A stretch of 64,000 nucleotides of DNA from Liquidambar formosana (lineage: Eukaryota; Streptophyta; Magnoliopsida; Saxifragales; Altingiaceae), in assembly GCA_039720395.1 (NCBI GenBank), contig CM077833.1, positions 17,855,133 through 17,919,132 on the forward strand, in the 5' to 3' direction. Under the pieces are notes generated by a model. It was given only the letters and a program-made list of their open reading frames with translations, searched no databases and was not told the origin of the DNA. The stretch's first letter is position 1; each line of letters begins with the position of its first letter. Shown here piece by piece: positions 1-10,400 of the stretch. The position numbers were made by a program, and so were the translations under genes.

Positions 1-1423
1 CTACCTGGAGCTCCCTACATGTTGCATCCCATTTTGGTTGTTTGGGAGAATACATGAAGTGGTTTACTACCCTAACTGCAAATGAAGTTTCTGGTTGCAC
101 CATTGTCAAGTAGATTGGCTTGCCCACCAACTTTTCCATTAGCCAGGTTCATTAAGCTTATTTTACGTATTCTGACTGACATTATGATCAGAGTTCAAAG
201 TTTGAATTCATGATGAGAAATGTCTGAGTTCTGTTTTAAAATATTACAAAATGAGGAAAATGTCAGTAGAAGTGTTTAGATATGCCAAGAAATTTGAAAC
301 AGGACATAGTTTGATGCAAAGATAAGCTATATGATTAGGAATAGAGTAAATTTTATGACAAAATAACCTAATATATATTGTGATTCAACTAGAGAAAAGG
401 AATAGGTACACAAGCAAACGCAGATTGGAAAATCTAAAACATTTCGAGGCACCATTAAGAATTTGTTCAAGTGTGCATATACGATATGAATATGCTAAAT
501 ATAGTTAAAAAGTGCCAATTAAAACACTATTATCATTTGAAGTAAGACCTTATTTGAGAGGGAACCCATCTTCTCCATCGATGGCTGTTGTGGGAAAATG
601 TCTCATTAAAATGGCCTCAACTTGCAAGAGTTGAAGGAGCAAGGTCAATGGATAAATCAGGGGAATCTGACCCTCTTGCTGCCTACAACATCAACCTGTA
701 GTCAAGCAGCAACCATTTCTATTATCATTGCTGGAAGCACCCGCCATTTCTATTATTATAGTCCTCTTTGTCCATAATCTACTCTATCCATGGTCACCCT
801 ACTACTGATTTTGGCTGCCACATCACATATTTTCCACCAGAAAGCAAATCTATCACTTTTGCCACTGTGTTAACGATTGCTGTCACTGCCGCCAATTACC
901 ACGATTCCATAATTGCTTCAAATTTCACATCCCCAATTCTCTCCTCCATCTCTCTGTCTTTGTCTCTGTACCTGTCTCTGTCTTTGGCTCTGTCTCTCTC
1001 TCTCATATCATTCTCAACTCCTCAATGAGATAAATGGAAGCATAAAGAAAGGCGAGAAGAGTAAAGAAGTCAAAGAGTATGGTGGTAAGAGAAAGAGAGT
1101 AGGAGAGATACAGAGGCAACAAGGGCGGAGGTGCCTTAATAAAGGGGTATTTTGGTCCAGAGTTGCCATTTCTCAAACGACATTGAGTGGAAGTTATGAT
1201 CTCGGGTTTCTTGGATATACTTCTGCCTTTTTTCCGGGGTTGATTGATCAATGTGTTTTTGCATAAATTTTTTTATTGGAATGGATATGTTGTAGATCTT
1301 CCCATATATTTTATTTTGAAGTAATATGTGATGTTATTTTTAAAACTATTTATGAATTATTTTAAATAACATGAAGAAAACTATTTTAAAAGTTATGTTT
1401 TTTACTAGAATATAAATATTGTG

Positions 1424-2440
1424 TGGGAAAATATCAACCTGTCTGGTAGCAGGTAAGAGCTGTACATGTGGCATTAAGCCAAGTTTCCAATTTCGGCAGC
1501 TGGACCTCAGGTCTTGGACCTCAAGACTGGGACCTCAAGACTTAGACCTCAGGTCTTAGACCTTAAGTTTTGGACATTAGTTCTTGGACCTTAGCTCTTT
1601 GGATTTTAGCTCCTCTTCCAAGGTCCTCTCCCTTCCAAGTCTGGGCCATATTTGAGCTCCCCTCACTGACAAGTTTGGGTCCCTTTCAAGGTTGCCTCTC
1701 ATCCAAGGTCGAGTGACAATTCAAGTTTAGTTCTTAAGTTCAGGTCTAGCCTAGCTCTTCGAATGACACGACCTTACCTAGGTCGGAATACCTTTTCACG
1801 AGCACATGCAAAATGTGACTATAATCACAATTGGCTAACTAGAGTTAGATGGTTACGACCATGGTCAGGCGATTACCTTTAACCATGGTTAGGTGGTTAG
1901 ATCTGACCATGGTCAGCTCTAACCCAACCATGGTCAAACAGTTATTCCTTCAACCATGGTCAAGAACTAACTAGAGTTCTCACACCTCCATAAAAGGATA
2001 GGAGAAGAACAACATGAGGTATGTTTGACCCCACCCCAATAGGCTTCATCTCTCTCTAGCTTTCTTCTTCTTTTTCCTTCTCTGACTGATTATTGACTTG
2101 ATCGTTGGAGGGCCAAGTCCTGCCACCCCTGACTAGTGTTCTTTGTCTAATCTCATGTCCGCTCACCCCTACCTCCACCTCCATCCTCACTTTTGACAAC
2201 CACTGTCAATTCCAACGTTGTCCTTAGTTCTTAAAGCAAGATCTTACAACTAGCATCCATGGCGATTTTCTCCTAGAGCTCCGCCCTCAGATTTATTTCG
2301 ACCACCAGCTCCACCTTTCTTCATCAAGATCTCAGCCGTGTCTCACAACTTCTACCTTCAAGCGCCGTCAGTTCTCTTACCGGTGACCTCCGCTAGCGGC
2401 GGCCTTGTAGCACGTCCGGAATTTTTCCCGTACACACACA
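1424..2440 (+). mobile_element. LTR-like repeat fragment (uncertain)
   Basis: The segment is richer in GC than its surroundings. It has short tandem units of the GGACCTCAGG type (about 1501-1600), five copies of the palindrome ACCATGGT (1858, 1882, 1906, 1927, 1953), a TATA-like CCATAAAAGG near 1989, and a downstream motif GATCGTTGGAGGGCC near 2101 that resembles the transcript region of many Ty3/gypsy LTRs. No second copy, primer-binding site or coding domain was found, so a solo LTR is the most economical reading. Boundaries are approximate. Confidence 0.35.
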
Positions 2441-2446
2441 CACACA

Positions 2447-2448
<2 letters not shown>

Positions 2449-2482
<34 letters not shown>

Positions 2483-2521
2483 ACTTTGTTGCCGATAAAA
2501 AAAAAAAAAAAAAAAAAAAAA
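2449..2521. repeat. (TA)n followed by poly(A)
   Basis: A CA run, then about 30 bp of alternating TA, then an A-run of about 24. The predicted peptides across it (IYIYIY, KKKK) are low-complexity artefacts. Confidence 0.9.
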
Positions 2522-2865
2522 CAAAGAAGTTATATTTGAGGAAGACAATGAAGCTCCAGTTAAGTACCTGTCTTTAGATACACCTAAAGGCTTTGTACAA
2601 GCGTGGCTTACGTTTGCTCTAGCTGCATGGGTTCCATTTATGTAGCATGGTAATGAAAGTTTTTTTAGAGTTAGATATGCTTGTGAGTTTGTGTATAGAA
2701 ACAAATGGAACCATCCATCCATTTTACATCTTTGAAAGTTATGATTAGGAATATGTGGGTAACCCTGCCTTATTATAAGAACTCTATTTTTGTGTATTAA
2801 AGTAATTTAAAATATTGCAACAGCCTTTTTGATGATGCTTCCCTATTGGAATTCTTGATTCATTG

Positions 2866-2901
<36 letters not shown>

Positions 2902-2902
2902 A

Positions 2903-3042
2903 TACTAGTTGGTGCACACATGCGTTGCACATGGATCATTTTGAATTGTAGTTGTTTTCATAAATGATAATAATTTTTATAGCTCACTTCATAGAATGCA
3001 AAATAATTTGAGAAAATACAATTTCTCAAGAAAAAATCACAC

Positions 3043-3074
<32 letters not shown>

Positions 3075-4032
3075 AGAGAGAGAGAGAGAAAAAGAAAGAA
3101 AGAAAACTTAAAATACAAATTACAAATTATCAAGCCACAGTTCAAAAACATGAGTCATGAAGCCAACACCACTAATAACTAAAAAACTTAACCCCCCCAC
3201 CCCCACCACCTCTTTTATAAGAACAATAACAACAACAAAAAAATAAAAATAAAAGAAGTAATCTCTAAAGCTTTGAATAACCTGATTGTGCGCCACTGTT
3301 TGAGCATCAACAAAATCCTTTAAATTTCATACCTTATTCTCCTCTTTTTTTTTTTTTTTGGTAGTGCAATCTGCCAATTGAATGACTTCTTGAGATGTCT
3401 ATTCCTCCCTTTGAAGTAAAAATCATGATCATTAGAGTTTATAAACAATATTTATTAGAAAGCCAATCAAAATTTGGAATGTAAAAATATGGAAGAAACG
3501 TATAGGGATGAAAGAAGGAAGAGAGACGAAGTAGAAGAAAAAGATAAAGGCCCATAAACGTTTAGAAACCTAATTAGAATTTAATAAGAAAAGAGCTAAA
3601 TAATAGGACTCTTGTATTTATGGATTTTATTAAGGATAAGGCTAAAAAGGTAATTAAGTTTAAAAATAAGGGTATAAAGGTCAATCAAAAGTTTTTCTGA
3701 CATTTACCTTTTTATAGGTAGTATAAATATAAATATACGAATTATAGTTTCCGTTTCCTTAGAATTCCTATTTGGGTTTGGTTTTATTTAACCCGGCTGT
3801 TTATTTATTATATACGAATTATAGTTTCCGTTTCCTTAGAATTCCTATTTGGGTTTGGTTTTATTTAATTATTATACGAATTATAGTTTCCTTAGAATTC
3901 TCATTAAGGTATGTGTTTTATATTACTATATTTCCTATATATGCAAAAGGGTAGTTGTGTATTTAAAAATTAAAATAAGGGTATATTAGTCAATCAAAAG
4001 TTTTTCTCACATTTATCTTTTTATAGGTAGTA
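2903..4032. mobile_element. Candidate non-autonomous element with internal short tandem repeats
   Basis: It begins near TATACTAGTTGGTGCACACA and ends near TTTTATAGGTAGTATAGATA; the two ends share inverted TATACTA. Internally, a unit starting CGAATTATAGTTTCC occurs at 3738, 3815 and 3877 (periods 77 and 62 bp). A flanking segment with GTCAATCAAAAGTTTTTCT occurs twice (about 3682 and about 3990). No coding potential. Superfamily not assigned. Confidence 0.4.
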
Positions 4033-4365
4033 TAGATATATATATATTGCAATGGCCAGAAGTATATTTTTTTTACCTTCACACACACACACACACACAC
4101 TAGTATAGGGAACATGCTAGGATTTGTATCCTTGATGATTATTAGAGCCTTATGTTACTCTGTAGTAATATTGAAGGCATGTCCACGTACATCCTCCATT
4201 GTGGTCCTCTATTGAATTATTGTTATCACAATTTTGCTAACTTATTGTGTGGGCAGTATATTTTAATGATTTATTGTGGCTGAAATTTGGCTCTGTTAAG
4301 AAGATATTACATTTGCTTCGGCTTTTATATGGGAATTAAGTTGACCATTTGGAAGTATAATGCAG

Positions 4366-4435
4366 GCAGGAAGCTACTCATAGAATTCATGAAGTAATAT
4401 TTTCTACCGTAGATAAGCCCAAGCTTCTTAGTCAG
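4366..4435 (+). CDS. Kinase exon a (start of ACT domain)
   Basis: Encodes [18 protein letters not shown] followed by KLLSQ, the first strand and helix of the ACT domain. The acceptor is TGCAG at 4365; an alternative AG four bases on (4369) would remove only the first partial codon and Gln. The donor GTATGT follows CAG at phase 0. The [14 protein letters not shown] pattern matches plant ACT kinases closely. Confidence 0.9.
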
Positions 4436-7400
4436 GTATGTGCAAGAAGAGCTACAATTATTTGTCTCTTATTAAATTATGGTTTGGAGGTTTACTTCCA
4501 TTTTATTTTCTTCTAATCATCGTGGTCTTAAACTTCCACAAATTTGGAACCATGTCTAAGTTGCTGATTTTGATTGGAGTTTTTTAATGTATTGTATGAT
4601 TTAAATTGGCCTTTTTATTTGAAACCTTTATGGACTTATTTCACTTTCTCTATGATCGGAAATTTAAGTTGATGTCAGATTAACCCCGAAAAGTATAATC
4701 TGAGTTTAAAGTTTAAACCTTTGTAACTTTTCCTTTTTATATTTTCAAACCAATTCTGAAGCTTTATGAGGTAGATAAAACTGTATCAGTTGAGACTGAT
4801 AAACCCGGGTATATATTCTATATGACTCTTCCAGTTCTGTGCATTTCTACCATTTTGAAATTTCTCCAATTTTCGTAACATCTTTGAAATGCATTTTGCA
4901 TCCACTGGTGGATTTGTTGCAGCGTGGTGGCTTTATTTATTGCTTCCACTTTTGCATTTTTTTTATTTTTATTTTTGTTTTTGTTTGTTGGTTTTCACTA
5001 CTCTTGTGTGATGACGTATGCAGTTTGTCTTTTTTAGTTAATTTTTTTTATTCAATTGTGCTGAAAATTAATATTTTTGGAGAGGAAAACCCTATCATAG
5101 TCTTTATAGACTTGTTTGTCATGGAATTTACTAAATGAAAACTTCATGCCAGGTTTTAAATTTAATGACTTTGTAATATAAATGTTTGTCAGGCCAGTGG
5201 CCCACTGCCCATATCCAATGGTTTGCAATTTTGCATTGAGGTCGTATTGTGTTTACTTAGCTCCAGGGTATTGGCACCTGCACATAATAGACCTAACTAT
5301 TTATTTATTTATTTTAACACTTATATCAGGACTATGTATTAAGTTCTAACATCGTTCCATTTTCTTTTAGCTTTCTGCTTTGCTTTCGGACATAGGGCTT
5401 AACATTCGTGAAGCACACGTGTTCTCAACAACTGATGGCTACTCCTTGGACGTATTTGTGGTGGATGGATGGCCCGTTGAGGTAGTTCTTCCTCTTTCTA
5501 TATTTATATTCATTGTCCTTTCTCTTTGTACTTTCAGGTTTTGTAGTTTGGGTGAGCTGCCCTATATTATTATTATTTTTTATAAATATAATCCATCATT
5601 ATTTATTACTAATAAAGAAATGTTTATTTCATTCAAATGGAAAGCATTTAATTTTTCTCTTGCTTTTTGTTTCTGATTCTTTAACTGTAATGCTGTCATT
5701 GTTCTCATTATTACTCAGTATTGGGTAAGCGGGTAAGCCACTGTCCTGATTTTCCTTTAATGTCCATGTGAGGGCATGCACACTTTTGTGTCAGATTTAT
5801 AATTTTTACCGGTGCTTGAGTCCTGAGTTGGACTCTTGCTATTCCCTTGGGGCCACCCAAACAAGGTTTCCATGGTTCTCATGGGCCTTGGTCTTACCTG
5901 GTCTATGTGGGTTGTGGGGTCTTACATGGGCCCGGGGTTTACCTAAAGGTTTCCTTGTCATCAAAAAAATGTATTTTGAAAAAAAAAAAAAAAAACTCCT
6001 GAATCAGTTCCAAAATTCCTGAATTATTCCAAATAATTTCCCAGTTTTATGCTAAATCCATCTGTGCTTTAGATATGTTGAGGTAGGCACATTGAGATGC
6101 CTTTCTCATGTACTATGAAGCATGGATACGGATATGATGCGATACGGATACGTCAATTCGTTAATTCTAAAAAAATGTAGGATATGATACGGCAGGGATA
6201 TGTATTAATATTTAGTCTAAAACATTAATAATAAACATAAAATTTTGACATTTACAAAATCAATTAATATGCAAGAATAGATGTACGAAAGAACACATCC
6301 ATAAGAATCAATGATGCAGGACAACCTCAAGAACAATGAAAGAGAGAAAAAAAGTAGAGAAAAGAAACGAAAGAAGCTAGAAGCAAGAATCCTAGGAATT
6401 GGCACCTAGGGGTGTTTAGAGTCGACACCAAACTGTTGGAAAAATCCAAGTTTTAATTCATTATAGGCTGAAAATTAAAGAGTTATTGGAGCCTATATAT
6501 AGGTCCCAGTTACATCAAATAAGGTAAAACTTAACCCTAAAGTCTAGGAATTCAATGCAATTATTTAATTATTCTTAAAAATAAATATGCCTAAAATTAA
6601 TATGCCTAAAATAAATATGCTAAAGCCTTGGTTTCAAGTTAATAGGCCGTATTGGACCACCCTGTTGAACCATGTGTCTGCTGTTCCCATCAACTCTCCC
6701 GGGGTGAGAGAAAAACTCGACCTTGAGTTTGGATTGGAGTAGAGATACTGAATGCGACCTTTCCAGTGGAACAAATATTTAGAATAAATCAGCCGCTTCA
6801 AGGCCTGGTGAAAAATAGCAGCCTCAAGGTGTGCAATATGGCAAAGCTGGGATATGGCCGTTAACTGGTTAAAGAGCTGTATCATATATGGATCACGGAA
6901 TGACTCAAAGTTATTAACACCGATAAAGTCAATCTTCTCTATTTCGAGCAAAGAGTCTGGGGGAAAGTAACAGAGTTCACAAGAGGAGTAGCTTTTGGAG
7001 GAGAAGCCACTTCAATCACAGTATCCAGAGCTACTGAAATTGCCATATCTGAGGATGTCCCTTCCAACTCCCTCGTATCAACTGCATGTTCATGTAATGC
7101 ACTAGAAGCTTGCTATTTAGTAACGCTACTATTTCTTCACAAATAGAAGCAATTATTGGAGCAGTCATCTAAAACAAGTCTCAAGGATTTCACTGCTTTC
7201 ATTAGATAGGGTTTCAATTTATCAGCACAGTTCGTGATGACATTTTTGCCCAATTGCCAAGATAGAGATTCAACATTCCTGTCTTCTTTTTTTACACTAT
7301 CCAAGAGAAGACTCAGAAGCTCCTTTGAGATGTCATCACTTTCCTCTAAAACCATGGTCAAGATTGCTTCCATGTTGACAAATATAGCATCAGGACAATG

Positions 7401-10400
7401 GAATTTAGCAACTGTCAGAAAATGCAGGAACATTTCAATAACCAATGCATCACACTCAAGATCCAACATCTCTAGACATAACATGGTCTTTGCAATATTC
7501 TCAAGAATGGAAAGAGATTTAAAATAGCAACTATTCTCAGGAGACAATGTACCAAATGTTGTGACTATGAGTTGAAAAACTTCCCTCATTTGCTCATCAT
7601 TGTAAGGAGGAGTTGGTTGCAGTGATTCTCAAAATTTCACAGATGCACGAGGCAATTGAAACTCTCACATTGGTGTTCAGATGCTTCAAAAGCTTAGGAG
7701 CTATTAGTGCATTCATTGCACGTCGAAGTGCATCCTGCATTGACTGAGATGGGGCTTGCCATACTTTTGATAAGTTATATGCAAGTCCATCAAGTAGATA
7801 GAGAAGCTCACCAACAGAATATATAGGAAATATGAGCCTTTTTCCCATATCCATAAGACGCTTTTCGAGACACTTTTCTGAAGAATTCATCATTTTTTTT
7901 TCTTCACTATTCTTTTTTTTTTTTTTTTTTGGGAAATCAAACACGAGAAATTAATTGATACAAGTTCTAAATAAACAAAAATAAATCAACTAGAAAATAG
8001 GAATTGAGTATTTTGGATTAGGATAGCCTGGATTGGAATAGTTTGATTTAGGGTTTGAATAACCCTGTCCATGATTTTGACCTAGCTGGGATAGCCTATC
8101 CTCGGTTAGAATAGCCCTGAATGGAGGATACCTCTGTCCGAAATTGGAATATAGTATTCCTGGGTTAGCATATCCTTATCCAAGGTTTAGACTCTTGATT
8201 TATGACTTGGATAGCAAAACTCTGAAACCAAACAGGCCCAATCTTGCTTTATATCAAAACCCAATTGATATCCTGATGCTTCTCGAAGCACATCTGGAGA
8301 GAGAGAAGGCGGTGAGAGCTGGGTTCTTAACGGCGGGCCATCACTGGCGAGGGGGTCTCAGTCGGAAAAGAGTCACCAGTAGGGGAGGCATCGGCGACAT
8401 GATGGATTTGGTTCCTTGACGAAGTCTTGAAGGCGGCGCGACAGCGAAATCTAGATGGCAGCTTCTATTTTGAACTTGAGGACTCGACAATGATGGTGGC
8501 TCGCTGGCAACTTTGACGGTGATGGATTGATGGCGAGAGTTCTCAGCGAGGCCTGATGGGATGATGTACAGCAGTGACATGGTGGGAGCTTGGCAGTAAA
8601 GATGACTAGAAAGGTGTGGGTTGGTGATGCTTCAACGGTGAGGATGGTTGGGGTTTGGGTTGTAAAGAGGGCTTCACAGTGGACTGACCGGTGGAACTGG
8701 GTAAGGAGGTGGGTATGGTGTTGGGATTTTTTGTGGTGTGGATGGTGGTGGTGGTGGTGGTCGAGGTATCTCGGGTTAGAATGCTAGGGTTTGATGGCTG
8801 GGTTGTTGTGAATTGGTATCTGGTGTTGGGACGAGGGTTGTGGGTTGGCTATTTTGTCTGATAAGGAGAGGTACATGTGAACCAAGGGGAAAAGATGGGA
8901 GAGTTCAACTGTGCGAGAAAAGGCTTTGTTGTGTATTCTGTCTTGATTATGGTGGATTGAGGGCTATGATGCAAGATGCGGGGAAACGACGGAGATTTGC
9001 TTGTGCGATGCGCGAGATCGAATTTTGCTCTGATACCAAAGCTGATGCGGGACAACCTCAAGAACAATGAAAGAGAGAAAAAAAGTAGAGAAAAGAAAAA
9101 AAGAAGCTAGAAAGAAGCAAGAACCCTAGGATTTGGCACCTAGGGGTGTTTGGAGTCGACACCAAACGTTGGAGAAATCCAATTTTTAATTCATTATAGG
9201 CTGAAAATTAAAGAGTTATTGGAGCCTATATATAGGTCCCAATTATATCAAATAAGGTAAAACTTAACCCGTAAAGTCTAGGAATTTAAAATGCAATCAT
9301 TTAATTATTCTAAAAAATAAATATGCATAAAATAAATATGCTAAAGTCCTTGGTCTTCAAGTTAATAGGCCGTATTGGACCACCTTGTTGAACCATGTGT
9401 CTGCTGTCCCCATTAATTAACCATGTTCATCATTCATAGAAAAAAAACTAGAATGACATTAACATTACAAAATAACCATTTAAGTCTATTGCTCTACAAT
9501 GGTTACCCATAGGAGAGAGAGAGTGGAAAGAGAACTAAGATGAGAGAACTAGAATGGGTTTATTGTTTCAATCAAACTATGGGTATTTTGTATTTTTAAA
9601 TTTAGCCCCGTTTATTTAAAAAAATAAATAATTATAAACTAACCCTAAAGGAATCCCAAATGTATCCGAGAAGTATCTGAGGTGTATTCGATGACGTGGC
9701 AATGTGTGTTATTGTTCCGATACGTACGAAGAATATTAGATACGTATCAGGAGTATCCTTAGGCGTATCATATATGGATACGATACGGATTCGTTGGAGG
9801 TTTTGAAGTATCCGTGCTTCATAGCCCATGTATGTGTTTTTAGCATTATTATTTATCAACGTAGGTAATATAAACAAATTGTGCTTTATCCTAGGACAGT
9901 GGCTTGTAATTTATTAAGGAGCATTGTGATTATATTTCTTCTATGACAGGGATCTGTGCTGAGTCCAAATGTTGCTGACTTTGCAATGTTGTGGTCAGGA
10001 TACAGATGGTTTGTATGAAGCTATGGAAAAAGCAATCGCTAGAAGCGAGGTAAATTGTGTCTTTGTGCATTCCCATTGTATGGTTTATGGTTTTGTTTTT
10101 GAGTTTGGTTATAGGTGCCTATGGCACCAATTTTTGAGAATGATTCCTAATGATCACTGGATTTCAGTATGTAAAATTTGCTTGGAGATCATGAAACCAG
10201 TTTATTATGCAATTTGTTTTGATGTCACTGTTGAAGTTACTTGTAGTTTAAAGCAGGTGCCACCTATTTTTCAAGAGAAGTTAATGATTTCCATATCAGA
10301 TGATCAAACCCATGTATTGTATAGGAGGACAGTAGTCACAAATTTGTCTTGTTGCAATTTGTTATTGAACAGATTTTATTTTGTGAAAGAAAAATAAAGA

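Larger units (their letters stand above)
1..4365 (+). other. Kinase intron 5' of the ACT exon (window edge to first exon)
   Basis: No upstream kinase exon could be found here on the + strand: neither the asparagine/proline-rich linker nor the LEALALEA-like segment that precedes the ACT domain in this family is present. The stretch is AT-rich, with a CT-rich patch near 940-1010, an LTR-like repeat near 1424-2440 and a short-repeat-rich segment near 2900-4040. It is best read as a transposon-expanded intron, though part of it could be upstream of an alternative start. Confidence 0.6.
6312..9415 (-). mobile_element. Non-autonomous Copia-like LTR element carrying a PDS5 fragment
   Basis: Direct LTRs 6312-6692 and 9043-9415 both begin TGATGC and are collinear throughout. 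The reverse strand of 9027-9038 is TGGTATCAGAGC, the initiator-Met tRNA primer-binding site typical of plant Copia elements, 4 bp inside the right LTR. This fixes the element on the minus strand. A purine-rich GGGAGAGT next to the left LTR can serve as the polypurine tract. Flanking 5-mers are ATCAA and ATTAA (4 of 5). The internal 2.3 kb has no gag, protease, integrase or RT; it holds a PDS5-derived stretch and a GC-rich leader. Confidence 0.85.
6113..9834. mobile_element. TIR DNA element, CTATGAAGC family, interrupted by an LTR element
   Basis: The left end reads CTATGAAGCATGGATACGG. The right end reads CCGTGCTTCATAG, its near-perfect reverse complement. Flanking 8-mers are CTCATGTA (6105-6112) and CCCATGTA (9835-9842), 7 of 8 identical. 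Subterminal DNA is rich in GATACG-type inverted motifs. Without the nested LTR element (6312-9415) it would be about 0.6 kb and non-coding. The 8-bp TSD suggests hAT or a Mutator-like transposase acting in trans. A second member sits at 19249-20301. Confidence 0.75.
5482..9998 (+). other. Kinase intron enlarged by nested transposons
   Basis: A 4.5-kb intron. Of this, 6113-9834 is a TIR element containing an LTR element with PDS5 cargo (separate entries). A possible poly(A)-tailed retro-insert lies at about 5831-5995. The original intron without the insertions would be near 0.8 kb. Acceptor TGGTCAG at 9998. Confidence 0.85.

Noticed and set aside
768..1266. Overlapping open frames rich in LSLSL and CLCLC on both strands
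   Set aside because: CT-rich low-complexity tract; no start context, splice logic or domain.
2338..2577. Open frame with YIYIYIY and polylysine
   Set aside because: Simple-sequence translation across (TA)n and poly(A).
1..4365. Upstream kinase exons within the window
   Set aside because: I searched for the conserved N-terminal segments of the family by eye in all three + frames and found none.
9969..10397. 142-residue open frame
   Set aside because: It includes exon c only as a short core ([17 protein letters not shown]); the rest is intron read-through in both directions.
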